22,934 nt of DNA from Bacillota bacterium (GTDB lineage Bacteria; Bacillota; Clostridia; Christensenellales; CAG-138), in assembly GCA_023393045.1 (NCBI GenBank), contig JAEWMV010000177.1, positions 1-22,934 on the forward strand. The letters run 5' to 3'. The position numbers were made by a program, and so were the translations under genes. A model generated the notes under the pieces. That model was not told where the DNA came from. It did no database searches and was given only the letters and a program-made list of their open reading frames with translations. This document shows, piece by piece, positions 1 through 7,942 of the stretch (positions are counted from its first letter, which is position 1; each line of letters opens with the position of its first letter).

Positions 1-614
1 AGTATGGCCTCATACGCCGCGTCGCCCAGCGCTTCGCACTCGGCGAGATACGCTTTCCCTTCGGCGGCAATCTGCCCGGGATGCGCCTCGGGGGCGACGC
101 CCGGCAGGTTGATGAGCACGTTCATCCACGCGCCGAGCGCGGCGCTCATGAGGTTGAGCGAGGCAACGCCGAGGTCGCTCGCGCAGTTGGCGTTGGAATG
201 CCCCACAAGGGAGGTCACGAGCCGGAGCCCTTCGAGCGCGAGGCGTAGTGTGGCAAGCGGCACGCGGGTGGCGACGAGCGTCGCGTCCGCAACGGCTTTT
301 TTGCGCGCGGCGAGCTCCTCCTCCGTTTCCTTGGGAAGCCTGTACGCCGCCGCTATGAGGCCAAAGGCCTCCGTGTCACGATCGACCTGCTCGGTGAGCG
401 CGGCGGCGAGCCGCCTTCCCTCCCCGGCGGCTCTGATGCAAAGCGCCTGATCGTCCGGATACTTCTTTTTGCCTATGGTGAGGGCGGCGGCCATGGCCGC
501 GAGCGCGCAGCCCTGCGCGCCGCAAAGCGCGGAAGCGCTTCCGCCGCCCGGAGCGGGCGCGTCGGAGGCGACGGCCTCAAGGTAATTTGAAACGGTCATG
601 TCCACGAGCTTCAT
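1..614 (-). CDS. fchA: Methenyltetrahydrofolate cyclodeaminase (FchA-like), 3' end cut by window
   Basis: The product belongs to the formiminotransferase-cyclodeaminase C-domain family. It converts 5-formimino-THF to 5,10-methenyl-THF and ammonia in the cytosol, the step after FtcD. The ATG at 614 is preceded by GAAGGAGT, 24 nt after the hutI stop. The protein begins MKLVDMTVSNYLEAVASDAP and has the glycine-rich APAPGGGSASA motif at residues 19-29, as expected at the start of this family. About 204 residues are visible without a stop; the family is about 205-215 residues, so only the last few are missing. It is the last visible gene of the hut operon. In some organisms this domain is fused to FtcD; here the two are separate and hutI lies between them. 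Confidence 0.88.
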   Translation of the reverse strand, partial: MKLVDMTVSNYLEAVASDAPAPGGGSASALCGAQGCALAAMAAALTIGKKKYPDDQALCIRAAGEGRRLAAALTEQVDRDTEAFGLIAAAYRLPKETEEELAARKKAVADATLVATRVPLATLRLALEGLRLVTSLVGHSNANCASDLGVASLNLMSAALGAWMNVLINLPGVAPEAHPGQIAAEGKAYLAECEALGDAAYEAI

Positions 615-638
615 AGCGTTACTCCTTCAATAAAATTG

Positions 639-1862
639 TCAGGGCGCGACCACGGTCTTGGCGAGGTTGCTGCCCATGCGATAGCACAGCGTTTCCATAT
701 CCTTTGCGTCCCAAATGACGAGCGCGCCGCGCTTGCCCGCTTCAATCGTGCCGCAAACCTCCCCGCGCCCCACGGCGCACGCAGCGTTGAGGGTGAGGGC
801 GGTGAGGATTTCCTCCGGCGTCATGCGGTATTTTAAATACGCGAGCGTCATGATAAGGCCGATGTTGAGCGACGGGCAGGAGCCGGGATTGAAGTCCGTG
901 GCAAGCGCCACGGGCACGCCGTGCGCGATCATGCCCCGCGCGTCTGCGTAGTTTTTGTTGAGGTAAAGGCTTGTGCCGGGCAGCAGCACCGCCGTGACGC
1001 CGCCCGCGGCCAGCGCCTCCATGCCCTTCTCCCCCGTGGCGACGAGGTGCTCCGCGCTGATGGCGCGCGCGTCCATGGCGAGCGTCGTGCCGCCGATTTC
1101 CTCCATTTCATCCGCGTGGATCTTGGGCCGCATGCCGTAGCGCATGGCGCAGGCGAGCAGCGCGCGGGACTGCATGGCGTCGAACACGCCCTTTTCGCAG
1201 AACACGTCGCAAAATTCCGCAAGCCCGTCGTAGGCCACGGCGGGTATCGTCTCGCGGCAAAGGCAGGAGAGATACGCGTTGGCCTTGCCCGCGTACTCGC
1301 GCGGCACCGCGTGCGCGCCGAGGAAGGTGGGGATCACGTCCGCCCTGTGCGTTTGTTGCAACCGGCGTATGACGGTAAGCTGCTTGATTTCATTTGCCGT
1401 GTCGAGCCCGTACCCGCTCTTGATTTCAACAGTCGTGACACCCTGGGCAAACAGTTCGTCGAGAAAAGCATAGCTCCTTTGGTACAGCTCGTCCTCACTC
1501 GCTTTCCTCGTCTCCTCCACGGTGGAGAGGATGCCGCCGCCCGCCTGGAGTATGTCGAGGTAGCTTGCGCCCGCGAGCTTCAAGGGCACCTCGTGCTGCC
1601 GCCAGCCGCCGAAAACAAGGTGCGTGTGCGCGTCCACGAGGCCGGGGGTCACAAGGCTGCCGCCCGCGTCGATCACCTGCGCGTCCGCGGGGTGCGGGGG
1701 GATTTCCCCGTTCTGCGTCACGGCGGATATCACGCCGGTTTCGATGAGCACCGCCGCGTCCTTTAACTTCAGATTATTGCCCTGCGCCGCGCCGCGAAGG
1801 GGCGTTTTCCCTTCCGCAGTCTGGAGCAGGCCGATGTTTTTGACGAGCGTCGCCTTAGACAA
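639..1862 (-). CDS. hutI: Imidazolonepropionase
   Basis: Third enzyme of histidine degradation; it hydrolyses 4-imidazolone-5-propionate to N-formimino-L-glutamate in the cytosol. At 407 aa it has the family's usual length. Amidohydrolase metal-site motifs are visible: DAHTH at 77-81, the histidine in LGAHAVP near 184, KIHADE with His249, and ATDFNPG with Asp323. The start is a TTG at 1862, not ATG: GGAG lies just upstream and the N-terminus (MSKATLVKN) fits the family. The gene overlaps the end of ftcD by 8 nt, so the two are probably translationally coupled. fchA follows after a 24-nt gap. Nothing is missing from the conserved core. Confidence 0.95.
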   Translation of the reverse strand: MSKATLVKNIGLLQTAEGKTPLRGAAQGNNLKLKDAAVLIETGVISAVTQNGEIPPHPADAQVIDAGGSLVTPGLVDAHTHLVFGGWRQHEVPLKLAGASYLDILQAGGGILSTVEETRKASEDELYQRSYAFLDELFAQGVTTVEIKSGYGLDTANEIKQLTVIRRLQQTHRADVIPTFLGAHAVPREYAGKANAYLSCLCRETIPAVAYDGLAEFCDVFCEKGVFDAMQSRALLACAMRYGMRPKIHADEMEEIGGTTLAMDARAISAEHLVATGEKGMEALAAGGVTAVLLPGTSLYLNKNYADARGMIAHGVPVALATDFNPGSCPSLNIGLIMTLAYLKYRMTPEEILTALTLNAACAVGRGEVCGTIEAGKRGALVIWDAKDMETLCYRMGSNLAKTVVAP

Positions 1863-2751
1863 TGTAGTTCTCCAACATCTGCCTGTTTGCGTCGAACTGC
1901 TCTATTTGCAGATAGTATTCCGCGCTGTCCACAAGCGCGCGCATGGGCGTGAGGCCCACGATTTCCGTTCCCACGACGTGCACGCCGTAGCGCGCCGCCT
2001 CGAAGCGCACGAGCTCCAGCACGCGATAGAGGGGCGTCCTTGAAAAGTCCGTCATGTTGATGGAAACCTGCGCAAGGTTGCGCTCCTCGAGCATGACGCC
2101 CAGCGCCTTGACGCAGTCAAGCCCGCCCGAGGAACGGCGGATGATCTTGGCAATCGCAGAAGCGATGGAAACATCGCTCGTGGAGAGGTTGATGTTAAAG
2201 GCGACCAGCGGCATGCGGCAGCCTATGGCGACCACGCCCGCCGTGGGGTGGATGCGCCTGCCGCCGAAGTCCGGCTCCCATTCAGGTTCCTTGACCTTTT
2301 CGGCCATGCCCTCGAACTGCCCCTTGCGTATGGCGGCGAGATTGACTCTGTGCGGCGCGCTTGCGGAATCCTCATAGAGGAAAACGGGCAAATTTGCCTC
2401 CTCGCATACGCGCGCGGCGAGGGTTTTAGAGAGCTCCACGGTTTCTTCCTTGGTGATGCCGCGTATGGGGATCAGCGGGATCACGTCCACCGCGCCCATG
2501 CGGGGATGCTCGCCCTGATGCCGGTTCAAATCGATGAGCGCCGCGGCCTTCTTCGCGAGTTTCACCGCGGCGTCGAGCACCGCCCCCGGTTCGCCGAGGA
2601 AGGTGATGACGGTGCGGTTGTGGCTCTCGTCGCTCGATAAATCCAGGAGCGCCACGCCCGGCGCAGAACGTACCGCGTCCGCCACGGCCTCGATGATATC
2701 ATGGTTCCTGCCCTCGCTGATGTTGGGCACGCATTCGATGATTCTCTCCAT
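1855..2751 (-). CDS. ftcD: Glutamate formimidoyltransferase
   Basis: Transfers the formimino group of formiminoglutamate to tetrahydrofolate, releasing glutamate. At 298 aa it is the stand-alone FTCD N-terminal module without a fused cyclodeaminase. The opening MERIIECVPNISEGRN is the family signature, and His82 in HQGEHPRMGAVDV matches the catalytic histidine known from mammalian FTCD. The ATG at 2751 has AAAGGAT upstream and lies 4 nt after the hutU stop. With fchA downstream, the locus uses the folate-dependent branch of histidine degradation; no formiminoglutamase (HutG) or deiminase (HutF) gene is in the window. Confidence 0.94.
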   Translation of the reverse strand: MERIIECVPNISEGRNHDIIEAVADAVRSAPGVALLDLSSDESHNRTVITFLGEPGAVLDAAVKLAKKAAALIDLNRHQGEHPRMGAVDVIPLIPIRGITKEETVELSKTLAARVCEEANLPVFLYEDSASAPHRVNLAAIRKGQFEGMAEKVKEPEWEPDFGGRRIHPTAGVVAIGCRMPLVAFNINLSTSDVSIASAIAKIIRRSSGGLDCVKALGVMLEERNLAQVSINMTDFSRTPLYRVLELVRFEAARYGVHVVGTEIVGLTPMRALVDSAEYYLQIEQFDANRQMLENYIV

Positions 2752-2755
2752 TTCG

Positions 2756-4777
2756 TCAGTTCATCCTTTCGGCAACGGTCTTTTGTATGAGTTCTTCCGA
2801 GGCTAAATAGGGCAGTGTGATCTGCGCGCGCCCCGCGTTGTTTTTATTATAGAGCGCGGCGGTCTCGATGGAATTGGGATTTCGCGCCCAGCTCCTCCTC
2901 GCCACGCCGCCCATCACGTCCCACATCATGGCGGAACGGATGATGTCATCCACCCTTTCGCTCCCGTCGAGCACAAGGCCAAAGCCGCCGTTGATCGCCT
3001 TGCCCACGCCCACGCCCCCGCCGTTGTGCAGCGCGCAAAGGCTCATGCCGCGCGCGGCGTTGCCCGCGAAGCACTGCACCGCCATGTCCGCCATGACGTT
3101 GGAGCCGTCATAGATATTGGCCGTCTCGCGGAAAGGGGAGTCCGTGCCCGAAACATCGTGATGGTCGCGCCCGAGCATCACGGGGCCGATCTTCCCCTCG
3201 CGCACAAGCGCGTTGAAGCGCAGGGCGATGCGCGTGCGCCCCTCGGCGTCCTGATAGAGGATGCGGGCCTTGGTGCCTACGACGAGCTTGTTTTTCTTCG
3301 CGTCGCGTATCCAAGCCCAGTTGTCCCTGTCCTGAAAGCGGCGCGCGGGGTCAATGCACGCCATTGCGGCGGCGTCCGTCGCGTCCAAATCTTCCTGCCT
3401 GCCGGAAAGGCAGACCCAGCGGAAAGGGCCGTAGCCATAGTCAAAGAGTTCCGGCCCCATGATGTCCTCCACATAGGAGGGGAAGATGAAGCCGTCCTTT
3501 TCGTCCACGCCGTTTTTTGAAATCTCCTTCACGCCGCTGTCGTAGACGGCTTTCATGAAGGAGTTGCCGTAGTCGAAAAAGTATGTGCCGCGCGCTGTGA
3601 GGGTCCTGATCGCCTCGAAATGGCGGCGCAGGCTCGCATCCACCCGCTTGGCGAACCCTTCGCGGTCATTGTGGAGCATTTGCGTGCGCTCCTCAAAGGT
3701 CAGCCCCACGGGACAGTACCCGCCCTCGTAGGCGTTGTGGCAGGAGGTTTGGTCGGAAAGGAGGTCGATATGGAAATTGGTCTTGATCGCATACTCGAGC
3801 AAATCCACGATGTTGCCGCAATAGGCGATAGAAATGCTCTTCTGCGCATCCGCATATTCCTTGGCAAAGGAGAAAACCTCGGGCAAACTGTCGCTCGCGC
3901 GGTCCACCCAGCCCTGCTCAAGGCGGGTTTTGATACGGCTTTCGTCCACCTCTGCAAACACGCCCACGGCCCCCGCGATGTTGGCGGCCTTTGGCTGCGC
4001 GCCGCTCATGCCACCGAGGCCGGAGGAGACGAACACGCGTCCGCGAAGATCGTCCTTTTCGGAGACGCCGAGGAATTTCCTCCCCGCGCCCAGTATGGTG
4101 TTGAACGTGCCGTGCACGATGCCCTGCGGCCCGATGTACATCCAGCCGCCCGCGGTCATCTGCCCGTAGTTGGCCACGCCCATCTCCTCGGCGATCTCCC
4201 AGTCCTTGGGGTTGTCAAACATGCCCACCATCAGGGCGTTTGTGATGATGACACGCGGCGCGCCCTCCCGCGAGGGGAAAAGCCCCAGCGGGTGGCCGGA
4301 GGATATCACGAGCGTTTGCTCCCGCGTCAGTTGTTCAAGATATTTTTTAATGAGCCTGTATTGCAGCCAGTTCTGGCAGACGGAGCCCGTTTCCCCGTAG
4401 GTGACGAGCTCGTAGGGATAGAGCGCGGTCTCAAAATCGAGGTTGTTGTCCATCATCACCTGAAAGGCGCGCCCCTCGATGCAATTGCCCCTGTATTCGT
4501 CAATGGGTTTTCCGTATATCCTCCCCTCGGGGCGGAAGCGGTAGGCGTATATCCTGCCGCGCGTGGTCAGCTCCTCCATGAACTCGGGCGCGAGCGCCGC
4601 GTGGTATTCCTCCGGCACATAGCGAAGGGCGTTTTTGAGCGCGGTCTCGGCCTGCTTTTTCGTCAGGCGAAAACCCCGGTCCGGCGCGCGGCGTATGCCC
4701 GCGGCAAAGCGGGGGGAATCAGGCAAACCGCAGTCGAGCCGGATCTGCATGGCGTCGCTTATCAGCGCATTGTCCAT
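2756..4777 (-). CDS. hutU: Urocanate hydratase, long form
   Basis: Adds water to urocanate to give imidazolonepropionate, using tightly bound NAD+ as electrophile. I place the start at ATG 4777 (MDNALIS), with AAAGGAG upstream and 13 nt after the hutH stop; a TTG 7 codons further up is open but would sit inside hutH. The result is 673 aa, versus about 555 for the common bacterial enzyme, and close to the length of the animal enzyme. NAD-binding glycine-rich segments are seen at GQMTAGGWMYIGPQG (205-219) and SGLGGMSGAQP (252-262). The DQTSCHNAYEGGYCP segment (342-356) corresponds to the catalytic region. The reading frame is intact throughout. Confidence 0.95.
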   Translation of the reverse strand: MDNALISDAMQIRLDCGLPDSPRFAAGIRRAPDRGFRLTKKQAETALKNALRYVPEEYHAALAPEFMEELTTRGRIYAYRFRPEGRIYGKPIDEYRGNCIEGRAFQVMMDNNLDFETALYPYELVTYGETGSVCQNWLQYRLIKKYLEQLTREQTLVISSGHPLGLFPSREGAPRVIITNALMVGMFDNPKDWEIAEEMGVANYGQMTAGGWMYIGPQGIVHGTFNTILGAGRKFLGVSEKDDLRGRVFVSSGLGGMSGAQPKAANIAGAVGVFAEVDESRIKTRLEQGWVDRASDSLPEVFSFAKEYADAQKSISIAYCGNIVDLLEYAIKTNFHIDLLSDQTSCHNAYEGGYCPVGLTFEERTQMLHNDREGFAKRVDASLRRHFEAIRTLTARGTYFFDYGNSFMKAVYDSGVKEISKNGVDEKDGFIFPSYVEDIMGPELFDYGYGPFRWVCLSGRQEDLDATDAAAMACIDPARRFQDRDNWAWIRDAKKNKLVVGTKARILYQDAEGRTRIALRFNALVREGKIGPVMLGRDHHDVSGTDSPFRETANIYDGSNVMADMAVQCFAGNAARGMSLCALHNGGGVGVGKAINGGFGLVLDGSERVDDIIRSAMMWDVMGGVARRSWARNPNSIETAALYNKNNAGRAQITLPYLASEELIQKTVAERMN

Positions 4778-4790
4778 ACGGCGTCTCCTT

Positions 4791-6314
4791 TCACACAAGT
4801 TCCGCTATGGCGCGGCGCGCGGCCGTGTTGAGGGCGCCCGACTTCACGAGCGCGTCCACAGCGTTGAGGTATGGATACATTATAACATCCTCCTTGTCGG
4901 GGGGAACAGCCTTTCTTATGGTTTCGTAGACCTTCCGCGTCGCGGGCGCGAGCGCTTCCTCACCGCGGAGCCATATTCCGCGCGCGGCGCAGGCAAGCTC
5001 GATGGCAAGCACCTTCTGGGCGTTGTCGAGTATGGCGGCGGCCTTCCTGGCGGCGGTGGTGCCCATGCTCACATGATCCTCCTGATTGGCGGAGGAGGGG
5101 ATGGAGTCCACGCTCGCAGGGTGCGCCAATACCTTGTTCTCGCTCACCATGCTCGCCGCCGCGTACTGCGCGATCATGAAGCCGGAGTTGAGCCCGCCGT
5201 TGTACGCGAGGAACGCGGGCAGGCCGTTTGAGAGCGCGGGGTTGACGAGGCGCTCCGTGCGCCGCTCGCTGATATCCGCAAGCTCCGCCGTGGCGATGCC
5301 GAGAAAGTCGAAGGCGAGCGCCAGTGGCTCCCCGTGGAAATTGCCGCCGGAAATGGCCTCGTCCTCATCGGGAAAGATGAGCGGATTGTCGGTCACGGAG
5401 TTCAATTCGCGCGATACGGCGGCCAAAACATACTCCACCGCGTCCCGGCACGCGCCGTGCACCTGCGGCGCGCAGCGAAGGGAGTACGCGTCCTGCACGC
5501 GGCCCGCCTGCTCCTCGCGCGCAAGCGAGCTTCCCGCAAGGAGCCTCCTTACGTTTGCGGCGGATATCCCCTGCCCTGCGTGTGGGCGAAGCGCGTGCAC
5601 CTTGGGGTCGTACGCCCTGGTGATGCCGCAGAGCGCCTCCATGGAGAGGGCGGCCGCGATGTCCGCCGTGAGGCACAGCTCCTTCGCGCCGAAGGCCGCA
5701 AGGCAGCCGACGCCCGTCATCACCTGCGTGCCGTTGATGAGCGCGAGGCCTTCCTTGGCCGCGAGCTCCACGGGCGCGATGCCCGCGCGGCGCATGGCCT
5801 CGGTTCCGCTCATCCTTTGCCCTTTATAGAGCGCCTCGCCCTCGCCCATGAGCACCAGCGCCATGTGCGCAAGCGGCGCAAGATCGCCGCTCGCCCCCAA
5901 ACTGCCCTTTTCCGGAATCACGGGATGCACCCCCGCATTGAGCATGGCAAGCAGCGTATCCACGGTGCTTCGCCGTATGCCGGAGTTGCCGCGGCAAAGC
6001 GCGTTGGCGCGAAGGAGCATCACCGCACGTACGGCATCTTCAGGCAGTGGCTCCCCCATGCCGCAGGCGTGGGAGATGATGAGCTTTCGCTGGAGCGAGG
6101 CCGCGTCCTCGCGCGAAATATAGGTGTCCGAAAACTTGCCAAAGCCCGTCGTCAACCCGTAGACCACCGCGCCCTCGTCCAGCTTTTTTTCCACATACGC
6201 CCGCGCGCCGTCCATGGGCGCGTAAGCTTCTTTTGCGATGCGAACGGGCGCGTTCTCCCGCGCGATCCGCATCACCTGTTCTATTGTAAGGGATTTTCCG
6301 TCCAGCTCCGTCAT
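4791..6314 (-). CDS. hutH: Histidine ammonia-lyase
   Basis: First step of the pathway: non-oxidative deamination of histidine to urocanate and ammonia. The prosthetic MIO group forms from Ala-Ser-Gly, seen here at residues 141-143 inside KGSLGASGDLAPLAH. I chose the ATG at 6314 (MTELDGKSL) because AAGGGG lies just upstream and 507 aa is the family's normal size; an upstream in-frame start at 6347 would lie in the untranslated leader next to the -10 box. The conserved GLTTGFGKF motif (53-61) and the SANQEDHVSMG segment near the C-terminus are present. It is the first gene of the hut operon and is transcribed from the promoter at 6351-6379. Confidence 0.97.
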   Translation of the reverse strand: MTELDGKSLTIEQVMRIARENAPVRIAKEAYAPMDGARAYVEKKLDEGAVVYGLTTGFGKFSDTYISREDAASLQRKLIISHACGMGEPLPEDAVRAVMLLRANALCRGNSGIRRSTVDTLLAMLNAGVHPVIPEKGSLGASGDLAPLAHMALVLMGEGEALYKGQRMSGTEAMRRAGIAPVELAAKEGLALINGTQVMTGVGCLAAFGAKELCLTADIAAALSMEALCGITRAYDPKVHALRPHAGQGISAANVRRLLAGSSLAREEQAGRVQDAYSLRCAPQVHGACRDAVEYVLAAVSRELNSVTDNPLIFPDEDEAISGGNFHGEPLALAFDFLGIATAELADISERRTERLVNPALSNGLPAFLAYNGGLNSGFMIAQYAAASMVSENKVLAHPASVDSIPSSANQEDHVSMGTTAARKAAAILDNAQKVLAIELACAARGIWLRGEEALAPATRKVYETIRKAVPPDKEDVIMYPYLNAVDALVKSGALNTAARRAIAELV

Positions 6315-6338
6315 TTCATTGCCCCTTAGATTGGAATT

Positions 6339-6356
6339 GGTACACATAGAATTATA
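6339..6356. promoter_or_regulatory. Candidate operator at hut promoter
   Basis: The plus-strand sequence GGTACACATAGAATTATA covers the hut -10 box. It resembles the 19-bp site at 6446-6464 over the gntR -10 box (GGTATA, ATAGAA and TATA shared, with one extra base here). Binding of the divergent GntR protein is an inference; the second half of the symmetry is weaker here than in the other copy. Confidence 0.4.
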
Positions 6357-6379
6357 ATATTCGTGGGGTTTAAAAACAA
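6351..6379 (-). promoter_or_regulatory. hut operon promoter
   Basis: Read on the minus strand, TTGTTT (6374-6379) and TATAAT (6351-6356) are separated by exactly 17 nt. Transcription would start near 6344, giving a leader of about 30 nt before the hutH start. It is the only good promoter seen for the five-gene block. Confidence 0.75.
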
Positions 6380-6425
6380 TTTTATGGGAAAAAGATGAAC
6401 CACTCTCCCTTTTTGCACCTCGTCC

Positions 6426-6453
6426 TTGCCGTTTTGGCCGCGACAGGTATAAT
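6426..6453 (+). promoter_or_regulatory. gntR promoter
   Basis: TTGCCG (6426-6431), a 16-nt spacer and a perfect TATAAT (6448-6453). The start point would be near 6460, giving a leader of about 22 nt before the ATG at 6482. This also argues against a translation start upstream at 6395. Confidence 0.7.
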
Positions 6454-6464
6454 AGAACTATACC
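6446..6464. promoter_or_regulatory. Candidate GntR operator over its own -10 box
   Basis: Inverted repeat GGTATA-N7-TATACC that covers the gntR -10 box and start point. A repressor bound here would block its own transcription. A related sequence sits over the hut -10 box at 6339-6356. Assignment to the neighbouring GntR protein is inference. Confidence 0.5.
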
Positions 6465-6481
6465 ACTTTGCGGAGATGCAC

Positions 6482-7471
6482 ATGATTACGCTGGACTACG
6501 CCTCCCCCGCGCCGGTCTACCGGCAGATTGCGGATCAGATCATGCGCCAGATTAAAACGGGCGCGCTGCGCCCGGGGGAAAGGCTGCCCACGGAGCGGGA
6601 GCTTGCCGCACGCCTGCAGATCGCGCGGGGCACGGTCAAGCGCGCCTACCGCGAGCTTTCGGACAACAACATCATCGAGGTCATACACGGCAGCGGCAGC
6701 TATGTGTATAACGACCGCGAGAGCGCCGACCTCGAGCGGCGGCGGCAGGCGGCGGAGCTCATCGAAAAGGATTATGACACGCTCGCCTCCTGGGGCATGA
6801 CGCACGCGGAGATCAACACGCTTTTGCACATCACGCTCGCCAAGAAAGCCCCGCCGGAAGCTTACGCGCGCGTAGCTATCGTGGATTGCAACCCGGAATC
6901 CCTCGCCATATTCAAGCGCCAGCTCAACTACATGCCGGGCATCGCCGTGTCCGTTTTCCTCGTGGACACCATCATCATGGACGACGCGCCCAAGGAGCTG
7001 CTGCACGATTTCGACCTCATCCTCACCACCGCCACGCATTACCCCGCGCTCTCCCGCGCGCTGGGCGGGTGCGACAAGCTGCTCGCCGCGGACGTGTCCC
7101 CCAGCCGCCACACCATCGTTTCCATCTGCACGCTGGATAAAAACCGAGCGCTTGGCATCGTGTGCCGCAGCAACAAGTTCGCAAACCTCGTCACCGAGCA
7201 GATATCCCTCTACGACAGCCACAGGAAGAACATCCCTGTCTGCTTTGAAACGGACGTCAAATCCGTGCGCCGCTTCATGAAGCGCTTTGGCGCCATCATC
7301 GCGGCGCCGGATTGCGCTTTCATGGACGCGCAGTATTCGGGCACGCTGCTCGACGAATACGCCGCTGCGGGCGGCCTCGTGATCCCCTTCGACTACCTCA
7401 TAGACCGCGGCTCGCTCATCCATATCGAGGTGCGCATCGACGGCGTGATACGAAGCCGCTGGGCGCAATGA
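6482..7471 (+). CDS. GntR-family transcriptional regulator, likely controls hut
   Basis: A 329-aa protein with an N-terminal GntR winged helix at about residues 10-76: PVYRQIADQI, then RPGERLPTERELAARL, then the recognition helix ARGTVKRAYREL and the wing HGSGSYVY. Residues about 80-329 form an alpha/beta-looking domain that I do not recognise; it lacks the pattern of the UTRA domain carried by the classical hut repressor HutC. I use the ATG at 6482 because GGAG ends 6 nt before it and because a longer frame from 6395 would run over the promoter. The gene is divergent from hutH, and a shared site sits at both promoters, so autoregulation and control of hut are likely. The inducer (urocanate or another) cannot be read from the sequence. 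Confidence 0.85.
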   Translation: MITLDYASPAPVYRQIADQIMRQIKTGALRPGERLPTERELAARLQIARGTVKRAYRELSDNNIIEVIHGSGSYVYNDRESADLERRRQAAELIEKDYDTLASWGMTHAEINTLLHITLAKKAPPEAYARVAIVDCNPESLAIFKRQLNYMPGIAVSVFLVDTIIMDDAPKELLHDFDLILTTATHYPALSRALGGCDKLLAADVSPSRHTIVSICTLDKNRALGIVCRSNKFANLVTEQISLYDSHRKNIPVCFETDVKSVRRFMKRFGAIIAAPDCAFMDAQYSGTLLDEYAAAGGLVIPFDYLIDRGSLIHIEVRIDGVIRSRWAQ

Positions 7472-7528
7472 GGGCAGCCCTTCGGCGTGCATCAATACAA
7501 ACGACAAATTAAATTCAGGAGGTATCGC

Positions 7529-7942
7529 ATGAAAAAGCTGTTTTCGGAATTTAGGGATTTCATCAGGCGCGGCAACGTAATAGACCTCGCCGTGGGCGTG
7601 ATGATCGGCGCGGCGTTCAAGGCCATTGTGGACTCGCTGGTGGCGGACATCATCTCGCCCGTGCTGGGCCTGTTTGGCACGGCGAACCTTGCCGAGCTTA
7701 CGGCAAGCGTCGGCGGGGTGACGTTTGGCTACGGCGCGTTCATCACCGCCATCATCAATTTCCTCCTCATCGCCTTCGTGCTTTTATTGATCGTCAAGGC
7801 CATCAACAAGGCAAGCTCCCTCTCGCGCAAGAAACAGGAGGACCCGGCCGCGCCTTCCACAAAAAAATGCCCCTTCTGCAAGAGCGACATCGCCATTGAC
7901 GCCACGCGCTGCCCGCACTGCACGAGCGAACTGGGAAAATGA
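7529..7942 (+). CDS. mscL: Large-conductance mechanosensitive channel MscL with C-terminal zinc ribbon
   Basis: MscL opens under high membrane tension to release solutes during hypo-osmotic shock. The start at ATG 7529 follows AGGAGGT by 5 nt. The family signature is clear: MKKLFSEFRDFIRRGNVIDL, then TM1 at about 17-45 (AVGVMIGAAFKAIVDSLVAD) and TM2 at about 69-91. After the usual cytoplasmic region the 137-aa protein ends with two CxxC knuckles (Cys114, 117, 128, 131), an added zinc ribbon not found in the E. coli protein. The gene lies 57 nt after gntR, and its stop overlaps the next ATG by 4 nt, so it is coupled to the EFR1 gene. Confidence 0.95.
   Translation: MKKLFSEFRDFIRRGNVIDLAVGVMIGAAFKAIVDSLVADIISPVLGLFGTANLAELTASVGGVTFGYGAFITAIINFLLIAFVLLLIVKAINKASSLSRKKQEDPAAPSTKKCPFCKSDIAIDATRCPHCTSELGK

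Noticed and set aside
921..1766. Long plus-strand frames antisense to the hut genes (also 3620-4831 and 5334-6329)
   Set aside because: They are mirror frames of GC-rich coding genes: no ribosome sites, compositions rich in Arg, His, Ala and Gly, and the opposite strand holds clear enzymes.
6315..6350. Riboswitch or attenuator in the hut leader
   Set aside because: The leader is only about 30 nt, too short for a structured regulator; control is more likely at the operator.
6395..6481. Upstream start that would lengthen the GntR protein by 29 residues
   Set aside because: The stretch contains the TTGCCG/TATAAT promoter, and GGAG is well placed for the ATG at 6482.
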